64,000 nucleotides of DNA, taken from NCBI GenBank assembly GCA_023249675.1, contig JAHFCE010000010.1, forward strand, positions 28,353 through 92,352, read 5' to 3'. The notes below the pieces were generated by a model, which saw nothing but the letters and a program-made list of their open reading frames with translations, did no database searches and was not told the origin of the DNA. Position 1 is the stretch's first letter. Each line of letters opens with the position of its first letter. Both the position numbers and the translations under genes were made by a program. Source of the DNA: Elusimicrobiota bacterium (GTDB taxonomy: Bacteria; Elusimicrobiota; Elusimicrobia; UBA1565; UBA9628). Positions 32,336-40,587 of the stretch are shown here, piece by piece.

Positions 32336-33736
32336 TCAAGTCTGGGGGTTCCCGGCAACGATTTGAGCCAGGCGCTGCTCGATGGCGCGGCGCACGAGGA
32401 GGGGGCTCTGTCCCGAGCCGGAGCCGCGAAGGGCCTGTCCGACAAGGAAGTGGAGCGTCCGGGCATTGCCCAAGGCGGATTGCCGCGCGGCCTCGGGATT
32501 GTCCCGCAGGATAGTCCCGGCCAGAGCGAGCAGCGCTTCCGGAACGGGAGTTGACTCCTCCGGGCGGTTCGCCGGTTTTGCGGGCGGCTCATCGTCGCGA
32601 TCGAGGAGGGCGAGCAGCGCGCGCCCGTGGGCGCTCCGGGATTTCGGCTTCCAGGGATAGCGTTGGGCGAACAACTCATCGCGTAAGCGTCGCTCCATCT
32701 GCCAATGCTCAGAGGAGTGGAAGCGTTCCGCGTGAAAGAACGGGACCGTCGCGCCGCCGAATCCGTACTTGAAATGGCTGATATCCAGGTTCTTCCGTTC
32801 GGGGAAGGCGTAAGGCAGGATGCCGAAATGCTGCGCGCCGATATCGTAGAACTGGACGCCGTGATCGCGCATCCACATCATCGCCTCCCATTCGATCAGG
32901 TGCCGTATGGGCAGGTGTTTGTAATCGGGCTCGTTGCAGGCGGACAATCCGTAGGAGGCGTCTTTGTAGACGATGTAGAGCTCGAAGCCGGCGGTCTTGC
33001 CATCGTTGGCGAGGGCCTCGACGAAGAATCCTCGGCCCGACTGAATCCACGCGCGCATCATCTCGAAGGTGGCGCGGGGTCGCGTCCTCCGTTTTGCGGC
33101 GCGTGCGTGCATCTCGACGTACTGGTCGAATATGACGTTCGTGAGTTCAGGACCGGAGCGGATCTTGATCTTGAACAGTTTGCGCGCTTTTTCGATGCTG
33201 CGCTGGTGATTTCTCCGCAGTCCCGCCCTCAGGTCGTTGCGCGAGAGCCGCAGGTCGATCAACTGGGTGTTGATTGAGCAGTCGATGTAATCATGCCGGA
33301 GCAGGAAGTTGTAGGGGGCATGGCGCGGCTCGCGCACGGCGGGCCGCAGGACTTCGGTGCGGAAACGGGAGTGGGAGACGTCGAGTTCCTCGGCGAGGTC
33401 GTCGATCGCGCCGAAAATAAAATCCAGCGTGTCGTCCCGCTCCGTTGGGGAGAGGCCGCCGACCAGAGCGGGGCTCGGCAGAAACCCGCCGCCGAGCGAG
33501 AACGCTTTCCATTTCCGCGAGTTCTCCTCGTGGTGAGTCAGCTGCAGGGGGATCGCGGCCAGGATCCGCGGGCCTTCGACGCAGAGGAAGCTGAAGGAGC
33601 GGGGCTGAAGTTCGGGCCGGTAGGCGAGGCTGTAGTCGAGCCAGTCCGTCGTGTGCCAGAACCAAGCGTCGGGACTTTCTCGGCAGAACCGGTCCCAGGC
33701 ATCGCGATTTTTTGCAGCGAGAGGAATGAGTTCCAT
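32336..33736 (-). CDS. FemAB/GNAT-like acyltransferase family protein
   Basis: This 466-residue protein resembles the double-GNAT (FemAB-like, Acetyltransf_6) proteins found in exopolysaccharide loci. It has an N-terminal PDAWFWHTTDWLDY element, the RNHQRSIEKARKL helix (about 175), and a second GNAT half with GFFVEALANDGKTAGFELYIVY and SACNEPDYKHLPIRHLIEWEAM (about 225-290), ending in FKYGFGG. A low-complexity tail from about 370 is alanine- and proline-rich and unassigned. It could transfer an amino acid or acyl group to a sugar. Its stop lies six bases from the pseB operator. Confidence 0.7.
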   Translation of the reverse strand: MELIPLAAKNRDAWDRFCRESPDAWFWHTTDWLDYSLAYRPELQPRSFSFLCVEGPRILAAIPLQLTHHEENSRKWKAFSLGGGFLPSPALVGGLSPTERDDTLDFIFGAIDDLAEELDVSHSRFRTEVLRPAVREPRHAPYNFLLRHDYIDCSINTQLIDLRLSRNDLRAGLRRNHQRSIEKARKLFKIKIRSGPELTNVIFDQYVEMHARAAKRRTRPRATFEMMRAWIQSGRGFFVEALANDGKTAGFELYIVYKDASYGLSACNEPDYKHLPIRHLIEWEAMMWMRDHGVQFYDIGAQHFGILPYAFPERKNLDISHFKYGFGGATVPFFHAERFHSSEHWQMERRLRDELFAQRYPWKPKSRSAHGRALLALLDRDDEPPAKPANRPEESTPVPEALLALAGTILRDNPEAARQSALGNARTLHFLVGQALRGSGSGQSPLLVRRAIEQRLAQIVAGNPQT

Positions 33737-33748
33737 GGGATATCGAGG

Positions 33749-34501
33749 TTAGAAGCGCAGACGGTAGTCCACGCAGGTATTGTAGAACGGATGCCAAGGG
33801 GCTTGCTCAAGGCGTTCGCATTTGGCGCCCAAACGGGCGGCGAGACTCTCGATGTCCGCGCGCCGGAACAGGGTTGGGGCGATCCCTTCGCGGAGCTTGC
33901 CTCGGCGCAGCAGCCACTTCTGTATTTTCTTCAGCAGCGAGAACTTAAGGTCGCGCAGGCGCGAGCCTTCGCTCTTTTTTAGATCGTCCTGGAAACGTTC
34001 GTACATTTCGGTCTCCCGGACTTCACCGAGAAAGATCATTCCGCGCCCTTCGCGGAGAAGCCCGACGAGGCTCCTGAGCAAAGATTCGAACTCATCGAGG
34101 CTGCCGAGGAAGTGGACGACGCTGTAGCATAGGATTTTGTCGAATCGCTGCGGGAAATCCTCGGGCTTCAGCGCGGTCAGGTCTGCGACGCGGTACTCGG
34201 CGTTGGCGAGGCGCCTGTGGCCGGTCCGTGCGCGTTCGATCGCGTGGGCCGATGCGTCCACTCCGACCATGCGGGCGACGCGCGGAGATAAATGGTCATG
34301 GTAGATCCCGACGTTGCAGCCAGCGTCCAGGAGGCGATCGGTCGGTTGGAGCTCCATCTCGCGGGCGAGGAATCGCCCGAGCTTCCCAGCATATCCGAAA
34401 GCGCTGGACGCGTATCGTCCCGACGAGAGGATGTCGAGAGGGCTGATACGGGCGATTTCATCGTAGTTGGCGACGATGAGGCGGTTCTTATCGCTGCCCA
34501 T
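33749..34501 (-). CDS. Class I SAM-dependent methyltransferase
   Basis: This 250-residue protein has motif I as LLDAGCNVG (about 58), motif II as VGVDASAHAIERA (about 78), and the acidic post-I region VADLTALKPEDF (about 105). A basic stretch KKIQKWLLRRGKLREG lies near 190. It overlaps the upstream DegT-like gene by 14 bp. It is probably an O- or N-methyltransferase acting on a sugar or lipid in this locus. The substrate is unknown. Confidence 0.83.
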   Translation of the reverse strand: MGSDKNRLIVANYDEIARISPLDILSSGRYASSAFGYAGKLGRFLAREMELQPTDRLLDAGCNVGIYHDHLSPRVARMVGVDASAHAIERARTGHRRLANAEYRVADLTALKPEDFPQRFDKILCYSVVHFLGSLDEFESLLRSLVGLLREGRGMIFLGEVRETEMYERFQDDLKKSEGSRLRDLKFSLLKKIQKWLLRRGKLREGIAPTLFRRADIESLAARLGAKCERLEQAPWHPFYNTCVDYRLRF

Positions 34502-35534
34502 TATGAGCCCTCCATTCCGAGCGGATGATTTCGATGAGAGCGTCGACGTTCGCGGGGCTCAGTCCTTGGTGGATCGGCAGAGGGACGCAGGGAACGAAGT
34601 TGGGCGCGAAGACGTCGCGCGCGGAGTCGAACCGATAGACCCCCGATTCCCAGCCCTCTCGAGCCAATGCCGCCGCGAGCCGGGCAAGGAAAGCGGGGGG
34701 GCCGAACAGCGGCGCGACATAAGGGACGACTTCGGGCTCCAAGCTGGCAAAGAACGGGGTGTCGGCGAACTCCCGACGCAAGCGCGCGTAATTTCCTTTG
34801 CGCCGCGCGATGGCGTCGGCGGCGAAGTCCGCGTGCAGGAGGGAGACGTCCGCGGTCGCGGCATTCCGGGCGTAATCGCTGATGCCATAAGCCATTTCCT
34901 GGAGGTGTTCCGAGGCGCGGCTCGGGGCGATCTCAGAGAGCCGTCGTGCGGCGCGGGACAGCCTCCCGATCCAGGGCTCGTCCGCGCGGAAATAGTTGGT
35001 GCAGAACGCTGCGAGATCGGGATCGCGGGCGACCAGCGCGCCACCGAGAACGGTGCGGAACATTTTTGGCAGGCTGAAGATACCGGCCAGCCCTTCCGTG
35101 CCCATGCCGCCGGACGACGCGCCGTCGAAAGCGCAGTTGACGCCGTTTTCGATCAGGAAAAGGCCGCGCTCGCGGCAGCGCTGGGCGATGAGGTCGAGCC
35201 GCTGGGGAAAGCCGTATTGATGGTAGACGAGGACTCCGCGCAGGGCCGGCGAATCCTGGATGGTCGGGAAGCAGGTCTTGTGGATCGTGTTGTACAGGCT
35301 CATGCAGGCCCAGCGCGGGACCAGAAGCTCGGCGTTCTTGTCCGGCAGGGCGCCGGTGCGGCGGAGATGAAGCAGGATGGGCCGCAGAGCGCTGCGCGCC
35401 GTCGAAGTCCAAAAGACGCTCCCGCGGCCGGACGGGTCGAAGATGCGTGCGATGTCGCCCGGGCGAGCCCGTGCAGAGCCGAGGGGTTTGATGACTGTGC
35501 GACGGGAAGGGGCGAAAGTCAGGGTTGCCGTCAT
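34488..35534 (-). CDS. DegT/DnrJ/EryC1-like aminotransferase (tandem paralogue 1)
   Basis: This 348-residue protein is a divergent DegT family member. It shares with the next gene the VYHQYGFPQ motif (about 130) and GIFSLPKMF (about 185), where the Lys is the candidate for PLP binding. The N-terminal 50 residues are variable. The ATG at 35534 overlaps the upstream stop (ATGA). Several canonical DegT contacts (the TGEGG loop after the Lys) are replaced by VLGGAL, so activity is probable but not certain. Some relatives act as dehydratases rather than aminotransferases. Confidence 0.75.
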   Translation of the reverse strand: MTATLTFAPSRRTVIKPLGSARARPGDIARIFDPSGRGSVFWTSTARSALRPILLHLRRTGALPDKNAELLVPRWACMSLYNTIHKTCFPTIQDSPALRGVLVYHQYGFPQRLDLIAQRCRERGLFLIENGVNCAFDGASSGGMGTEGLAGIFSLPKMFRTVLGGALVARDPDLAAFCTNYFRADEPWIGRLSRAARRLSEIAPSRASEHLQEMAYGISDYARNAATADVSLLHADFAADAIARRKGNYARLRREFADTPFFASLEPEVVPYVAPLFGPPAFLARLAAALAREGWESGVYRFDSARDVFAPNFVPCVPLPIHQGLSPANVDALIEIIRSEWRAHNGQR

Positions 35535-36547
35535 AGCTCCTTCTTGACGACCGCGGCGATGCGTCCGATGGTCTCCTCGCTCAGGCCGCCGTGTACGGGC
35601 AGCCACAGGCAGGGGGCATACCGCGGGTTGAATAGGTTCCGGTTCGCGTCGAATGAGTAGACGCCGGTGTCCACTCCGAACGCGCGCAGGGCGGCGGCCA
35701 TCCGTTCGAGGATCTCCCGGCGCGGGTGCATGAACGGCACGACGTAGGGGATGACATCCGGCTCCAAGTGCTGGAGTTCTTCGTGTCCGGGCAGGAGTTC
35801 TCGGTAGAGGCGGTAGTGGCGGCGGCGAGCGTCGAGTTCGCCGCGGATGCCGTTGAGAGAGGTGATCTTGCCCGACCAGGACAATCGGCGGCTGTACGGA
35901 TAACCCGCATAGGCGGCTTCATTCAGGCGGCCGGCGGTCAGCGATTCTGTCGCGGCCAGAGCGGGATGCTGAAGGAGCAGCTTCGTCGCGAAGCTGAAAA
36001 GCCCCAGGACGCGGCTGCCGCTGTTTTCGAGCCGGCTCACATGAGCGCGAAGCGCCGGGTCCTCGGAGCGCACGGCTGCGCCGATCAGGCTGGGGTAGAA
36101 CTTCGAGAGGCTGAAGATCCCGGCGAGACCGTCGGCGCCGAGAGGTCGTCCTTTGTAGGTTCCGCCGAGCGCATGGGCGCAGTCCTCGATGAAGACCATC
36201 CCGCGCCGCGCGCAGGCGTCTTGGATCTCATCGAGATCCTGCGGAAAGCCGTATTGATGGTAGACGACGGCGACCTTGACGTCGTGCCCCTCATGGAGGA
36301 CGGGGAAGCCGTGCGGGCGCATGGCGTTGTAGACCCAGTAGCCCAGCCACGGGGGGACGAGGATTTGCGAATTCTTGTCCGCGAGAATCTTGACGGCGCG
36401 CAGATAGGAGAAGACATGGTTGAGCGCTGCCTTGCCCGAGTGGGCGGGCACGCAGAGGGGGTCGTTCCAAAGCGCGGGACCACGTCGGGGCAACAGTGCT
36501 GAAACCAAGTCCGGCAGGCGCGGGGGACGGACGTCGCAGCGGATCAT
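35531..36547 (-). CDS. DegT/DnrJ/EryC1-like aminotransferase (tandem paralogue 2)
   Basis: This 338-residue protein is a clear paralogue of the adjacent gene: VYHQYGFPQDLDEI (about 125), FIEDCAHALGGTYKG (about 145) and GIFSLSKFY (about 175) with the candidate PLP Lys. It keeps the EDCAHALG pattern that binds the cofactor better than paralogue 1 (ENGVNCAF), so this copy looks the more canonical. It is first in a leftward operon. Its promoter faces the polytopic membrane protein gene, with a shared operator at 36589-36605. Confidence 0.78.
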   Translation of the reverse strand: MIRCDVRPPRLPDLVSALLPRRGPALWNDPLCVPAHSGKAALNHVFSYLRAVKILADKNSQILVPPWLGYWVYNAMRPHGFPVLHEGHDVKVAVVYHQYGFPQDLDEIQDACARRGMVFIEDCAHALGGTYKGRPLGADGLAGIFSLSKFYPSLIGAAVRSEDPALRAHVSRLENSGSRVLGLFSFATKLLLQHPALAATESLTAGRLNEAAYAGYPYSRRLSWSGKITSLNGIRGELDARRRHYRLYRELLPGHEELQHLEPDVIPYVVPFMHPRREILERMAAALRAFGVDTGVYSFDANRNLFNPRYAPCLWLPVHGGLSEETIGRIAAVVKKEL

Positions 36548-36576
36548 AAAATCGGATTTCTTTGCGAACGACGCTT

Positions 36577-36605
36577 ATTTTAACATAATGTTCAATATAT
36601 GAACA
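36577..36605. promoter_or_regulatory. Divergent promoter region with a shared palindromic operator
   Basis: The palindrome TGTTCA-ATATA-TGAACA occupies 36589-36605. Rightward, CATAAT (36584-36589) shares its last T with it, TTGCGA lies 16 bp further upstream, and the ATG at 36599 lies inside the palindrome. Leftward, TAAAAT (36582..36577) has a 17-bp spacing to the TGTTCA arm (36605..36600), which would be its -35 region. One bound dimer could therefore silence both directions. Confidence 0.68.
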
Positions 36606-38323
36606 AACTCACGACACAGCGCTTTCTGGCCGGTTTCGTCGCCCTCGCCGCGATTCAGGCGCTCTTTTTTTACGCGTCGTTCTTCGTCAACCTCAACTCC
36701 ACTCTTGCTGAGTGGTCCGAGTCCGGGATCAATTGGCCGCTGCAGCTCTTCTACAATTTTCTGCATGGGCGGCCGTTCCAGAGCTCGCTCTATGCGGCGC
36801 CGGGCGGCGGGGTCGCAGTCGGGTTCGTGGGCAATCCGCACGCTTACATCCACGCCAACGTCATCCACGCTAATTTCCTACCGTATCTTTTCGCCTATGC
36901 CTGGGCCCTGCGTCCGACGCTGGCGTGGCTGTACGGCCTCATCATCCTCTGGAACGTCGTCTGCGGGCTCGTGTTGACCGGCTTGATCCTGAAGAGCCTG
37001 TCTCCTCGGGACTGGAAGCCGAAGGCCGTCTTTGCGTCCGCGGTTTTTTTGGCCGGCGGCCTGCTCAGCATCCTGGACCAGTTCGCGCAATTCCTGCTTT
37101 TCGTTGGGCCGTTCTTGATGGCGGTCTACTACTTCTTCCTGACGCGCCGCCGCTTCTGGTTTCTGGCCGCGGTCGCGGCCGTCTGCCTGACCGGCGAGGA
37201 CGCGGCGATGACGGCGGTGAGCTTTCTGGCGTATCTCTATTTTTTCGAGCCGGAAGGCAAGCCGTACGCCCTGCGCGGAGCGGCCTTTGCCGTTCCGTAC
37301 ACGCTGCTGATCCTGCTCGTGGTCCAGCCGGCCTCGCGTGCGGAGTTGACTTTGCTGTCGGGTACCAACATGACGAACGTGCTCAAACAGGTCTTCGAGT
37401 TGACGCCGGACGGATTGGCGCGCAACGTGAAGACGATGTGGCCGCTGTTCACGGTGTTGCCGGCGTTTGCGATGGCCGGGCCCCTGTTCGGCTGGCCACC
37501 GATGCTGCAGGCTTGGCGGATTGCCGGCCTGGGGCTGGTCTCGACCGCCCCGTATTGGGGCGAGTCATTCGCGCGCGGCGGCGGGCATCACATCCTGCCG
37601 CCTTTCATCTCTACCTATCTTGCTTTGCTGGCGATGCTTGGGCAGGGGAAGGCTGAGGGCGGGGCGTGGGCGCGGCGGCGTGTGCCGGCGGCCGCTCTCG
37701 CCGCGACGGCGGTGTTCCTTCTGTTCTCGTGGCGCGTCCAGTCCAACAATCTGCCAACGGCTCTGAAGCCGTCGCTGTACCGTCTTTCGGGGAAGGCCGA
37801 AAAGGCCGCGGCAACGGAGCTGAGTTTGAAGATCGAGGAGGCGTCCAACCGTGCCGTGATTGCCGCCGCACGCGCCCTGCCCCCGGAGAAGAGCCTTGTC
37901 TATCTGGTCAACTACCGCTCGACGGGCTTCTTCCTGGATCGTTCCGACGTCTGGCAGTGCGCCGACACGCTGCAAGGCCCCTACGCCTTCGAACAGACGG
38001 ACTATTTCCTCGTGCAGAAAGACGGCATTGACCTGACCTGCTGTCTCAATCCATCTGTGGGATCGGATCTACGCGAGGTCCTAAAAAAAGGCGGTGAGCA
38101 CGTCAACGACCGCAGCTGCCCGATGACGTCGGCCCTTTTGAAGGTGATTCGGGAGACTTTCGTCCAGACGCACCGCGTCGTTCAAGACGATGATCATGTC
38201 CTATTGTTGGAAAATCGGCATCCGCGCACATTCATCTCGCCTGCGACGACGCTCGGTTTCGGGTGGCGGCGCAATCTTTTTAAGAAGGCCGTGATCGCGG
38301 CTTCGCCTTCAGAAAGGGATTAA
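36599..38323 (+). CDS. Polytopic membrane protein, DUF2079-like
   Basis: This 574-residue protein has about nine to ten hydrophobic segments, the first at about 10-30. A conserved-looking loop NPHAYIHANVIHANFLPYLF (about 80) recalls DUF2079 and GT-C type membrane proteins, and ESFARGGGHH (about 320) is another polar loop. The last 150 residues appear soluble and probably lie in the periplasm. The ATG lies inside the operator palindrome, so the mRNA would be almost leaderless. Its 3' end overlaps the convergent SGNH gene by 44 bp. A membrane glycosyltransferase or modification role is inferred only from the setting. Confidence 0.65.
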   Translation: MNKLTTQRFLAGFVALAAIQALFFYASFFVNLNSTLAEWSESGINWPLQLFYNFLHGRPFQSSLYAAPGGGVAVGFVGNPHAYIHANVIHANFLPYLFAYAWALRPTLAWLYGLIILWNVVCGLVLTGLILKSLSPRDWKPKAVFASAVFLAGGLLSILDQFAQFLLFVGPFLMAVYYFFLTRRRFWFLAAVAAVCLTGEDAAMTAVSFLAYLYFFEPEGKPYALRGAAFAVPYTLLILLVVQPASRAELTLLSGTNMTNVLKQVFELTPDGLARNVKTMWPLFTVLPAFAMAGPLFGWPPMLQAWRIAGLGLVSTAPYWGESFARGGGHHILPPFISTYLALLAMLGQGKAEGGAWARRRVPAAALAATAVFLLFSWRVQSNNLPTALKPSLYRLSGKAEKAAATELSLKIEEASNRAVIAAARALPPEKSLVYLVNYRSTGFFLDRSDVWQCADTLQGPYAFEQTDYFLVQKDGIDLTCCLNPSVGSDLREVLKKGGEHVNDRSCPMTSALLKVIRETFVQTHRVVQDDDHVLLLENRHPRTFISPATTLGFGWRRNLFKKAVIAASPSERD

Positions 38324-38846
38324 GAGTCTTGGCGAGCGACTCATAACCGGCGGTGCTCAAATGGAGGCCGTCGACAAACGCATTCTCCCGGCACGAGCCG
38401 TCCTCATTTGCCAGAGGGGTAAATGAGTCGCAGACCGAGAGAGAGTTCCGGCCGATGGCCAGCCGGTCGATCAGGCCGTTGAGTTCCAGTATTTTTTCGG
38501 GAAACAGACCGGGCGTCTTTGCCCGGGGCAGAACACGGCAGAGGACAACCGGCACGCCGGTCTCCAATCGTTCGATCTTGTCCGCTATGCGGCGGATAAA
38601 AGCCGCGATGCGTCGGGTCGGCACATGCGCGGCCAGGTCATTGGTCCCGATGAGGACCACGACCGCGCTTGGGCGGCAGGCGAGCACGTCTTTCGTGAGG
38701 CGCAAGAGAAGTTCGCGGCTGGTGTCCCCGCTGATTCCCCTGTTGACGGTCCTCAGATGGGGGAAATCACGCTTTAACGTGTCCCACTGGTCGATGATTG
38801 AGTCGCCGGCGAACACGACAGCGCCCCGGCTTCTGGAATCGTACAA
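38280..38846 (-). CDS. SGNH/GDSL hydrolase, probable O-acetyl esterase
   Basis: The protein has the four SGNH blocks: GDSIIDQW (nucleophile Ser, about 15), the Gly of RGISGDTS (about 38), GTNDL (about 67), and DGLHLS with the catalytic Asp and His (about 160). It may remove or transfer acyl groups on the glycan. The TTG at 38846 gives 188 residues but leaves only a few residues before block I. A CTG at 38909, overlapping the upstream stop as CTGA, would add 21 residues (LNADRQLVRCGYRALRRAAF) and fits the coupled style of this region. The C-terminal end overlaps the convergent membrane-protein gene. Confidence 0.83.
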   Translation of the reverse strand: MYDSRSRGAVVFAGDSIIDQWDTLKRDFPHLRTVNRGISGDTSRELLLRLTKDVLACRPSAVVVLIGTNDLAAHVPTRRIAAFIRRIADKIERLETGVPVVLCRVLPRAKTPGLFPEKILELNGLIDRLAIGRNSLSVCDSFTPLANEDGSCRENAFVDGLHLSTAGYESLAKTLNPFLKAKPRSRPS

Positions 38847-38905
38847 GTGAAACGCCGCGCGGCGCAGCGCCCGGTATCCGCAGCGTACGAGCTGGCGATC
38901 GGCGT

Positions 38906-39808
38906 TCAGAGATCAGTTGAGGCGGGATCGATGTGGTAGACGGCTCGAGCCGTCACGTTCTTGTAGGTGCGCGCGAGATAGAGCGCGAGCATGGGGCCCG
39001 TCGCGAGCACAAAAAGAAACGTGAAGATCGACGCCGCTTGGGAGGCTTCGGCCAGGGTCCAGTGAAAGCCTGCCCAGAGCAGGGGATAGGCGCCTCCCAT
39101 CAAGAAGGCGAGATAGAGACAGAGCCTCAAAGGGAACGTCGAAGATGATAGGAAGCCACCGACGGCGAACTGGATCATGCGCCACAGGCTGTAGTGCGAT
39201 TCACCCAGCGGCCGCTTGACGCGCAGATAGGGAACGCCGACCATCCGTAGGCCCACATAGCTCATCTCCGCACGCAGGAACGGGAAAGTCGTGCGGTTGT
39301 TGAGCACGGCGTCGCGCACGTGGCGCGTCATCATGGAGAATTCCGCCATCCAGAGGACGATGGGACCATCGGCGATCAATTGATTGATGCGGTAGAAGAG
39401 TCCGCGGCAGAAGATAACCCAGGCGGGTTCCTCGCGTTGGGAGCGGATGCCGTAGACGGTCTGGGCGCCGGCCTGGATATGCTTGTAGAAATCGGCGAGG
39501 AGTTCGGGCGGGTCTTCCAGGTCTGGATGAATCATGGCGTAGAGGTCGCTGTCGACGCTTGCGATGCCGGCCAGATGGGCCGCGTGATAGCCGAAATTTC
39601 GCGAGAAGGTGATGACCTTCACTCTCGTGTCCGTTCGGCGCAGCGCCTGAATCCGCTCCAGGGAATCGTCCGTACTCGCGTCGTTGACGAAGACGATTTC
39701 CCAATCCACGCCGAGAGACCGCAGGATGGGGGCAGTTCGCTCATAAAAAAGGGCGACGCAGTCCGCATCGTTGTAGATCGGGACGATGACGGAAAGCTTG
39801 CGGCTCAT
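38906..39808 (-). CDS. Family 2 glycosyltransferase with C-terminal membrane helices (GtrB/ArnC-like)
   Basis: This 300-residue protein has the GT2 domain VIVPIYND (about 7), FVNDASTDDS (about 40), FSRNFGYHAAHLAG (about 72) and MIHPDLEDPPE (about 95). Two predicted membrane helices follow (about 215-240 and 255-285). This is the layout of polyprenyl-phosphate glycosyltransferases, which transfer a sugar or aminosugar to undecaprenyl phosphate. ATG 39808 overlaps the upstream acyltransferase stop (ATGA). Confidence 0.9.
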   Translation of the reverse strand: MSRKLSVIVPIYNDADCVALFYERTAPILRSLGVDWEIVFVNDASTDDSLERIQALRRTDTRVKVITFSRNFGYHAAHLAGIASVDSDLYAMIHPDLEDPPELLADFYKHIQAGAQTVYGIRSQREEPAWVIFCRGLFYRINQLIADGPIVLWMAEFSMMTRHVRDAVLNNRTTFPFLRAEMSYVGLRMVGVPYLRVKRPLGESHYSLWRMIQFAVGGFLSSSTFPLRLCLYLAFLMGGAYPLLWAGFHWTLAEASQAASIFTFLFVLATGPMLALYLARTYKNVTARAVYHIDPASTDL

Positions 39809-40491
39809 GCGGCCCCGCCGACACGTCGGCGGGCGGGGATGACCGGCCGCCAGCGTCCGACGGCCTCGTCGTAGCGCTTGATGACTCGGGCGGGCGAGCC
39901 TGCGACGACCGAGCGTGCGGGCACTGAATGCGTGACGACGCTGTTGGCGGACACGACGGCGCCGGGCCCGATGGTGATGTCCTTGCCCGCGGCGATGATG
40001 ACGGCGTTGGTGCCGATCCAAGCGCCTGTACCGATGCGCAGTCGTCCGTAGGGCGTCAGGCCTTGGTCCTTGATCGGAGTCTCAGGCGCCTCATAGGCGT
40101 GCGTGTGGTCTGCGATATAGACGTTCGGTCCGAAGAGGACGTCGTCTTCGATGCTGATGTCATGGACAGCGGAGAAAAAACAGCGGGGCCCGATCTGCAC
40201 GCGTTTGCCGATCTTGAGCACCGGTCCAGACGGCGGGGTCTTCATCTCAATGAGGGGGGCGGTCAACTGAACATATCGCTGCAGCCATGTGAAGTCATCG
40301 ATGGTCATGAAGCCCGAGGATTGGATGCAGGCGGTGTGGTCGATCACGACTCCGCGGCCGCGGCGCGCGAACGAATGTTTGAGCGCTGAAGTTGCGCGGG
40401 AATAGATCATCAGGCGGAAGAAATTCATGGCGAGCTCCGGCCATGAATAACCGGCGCGTAGAAATGTCCGGTAGTCTCTTAGGTGAGCCAT
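39805..40491 (-). CDS. Hexapeptide-repeat acyltransferase (LbH fold)
   Basis: This 228-residue protein has hexapeptide repeats from about 65 to 195 (VLKIGKRVQIGPRCF, ISIEDDVLFGPN, LRIGTGAWIGTNA, ITIGPGAVV) and a candidate active-site His in DHTHAYE (about 130). The C-terminal GSPARVIKRYD is typical of WbbJ/WcaF relatives. It probably O-acetylates a sugar. It is first in a three-gene leftward operon with the GT2 and SGNH genes; acetylase and esterase in one operon may tune one substituent. Confidence 0.87.
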   Translation of the reverse strand: MAHLRDYRTFLRAGYSWPELAMNFFRLMIYSRATSALKHSFARRGRGVVIDHTACIQSSGFMTIDDFTWLQRYVQLTAPLIEMKTPPSGPVLKIGKRVQIGPRCFFSAVHDISIEDDVLFGPNVYIADHTHAYEAPETPIKDQGLTPYGRLRIGTGAWIGTNAVIIAAGKDITIGPGAVVSANSVVTHSVPARSVVAGSPARVIKRYDEAVGRWRPVIPARRRVGGAA

Positions 40492-40587
40492 TTGGAAGAT
40501 GAATGCAGCGACAGGGGCAAGTCATGATAGAACAATTATCATCCCGGACTCAATTGGCTGGGGCGGCGGGAGAGTATAATAGGGCGG
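40492..40587. promoter_or_regulatory. Divergent intergenic region; leaderless promoter for the LhgO-type gene
   Basis: A perfect TATAAT at 40575-40580 ends seven bases before the ATG at 40588, so rightward transcription would start at or next to the start codon. A TTGGCT at 40554-40559 is a weak -35 with 15-bp spacing. An imperfect inverted repeat TGATA-N7-TATCA at 40525-40541 could carry a leftward -10 (TATCAT) for the acyltransferase operon, but that is weak. Confidence 0.6.

Noticed and set aside
40525..40541. Imperfect inverted repeat TGATA-N7-TATCA as a fifth operator
   Set aside because: Arms and spacing differ from TGTTCA-N5-TGAACA. It may just be overlapping promoter sequence.
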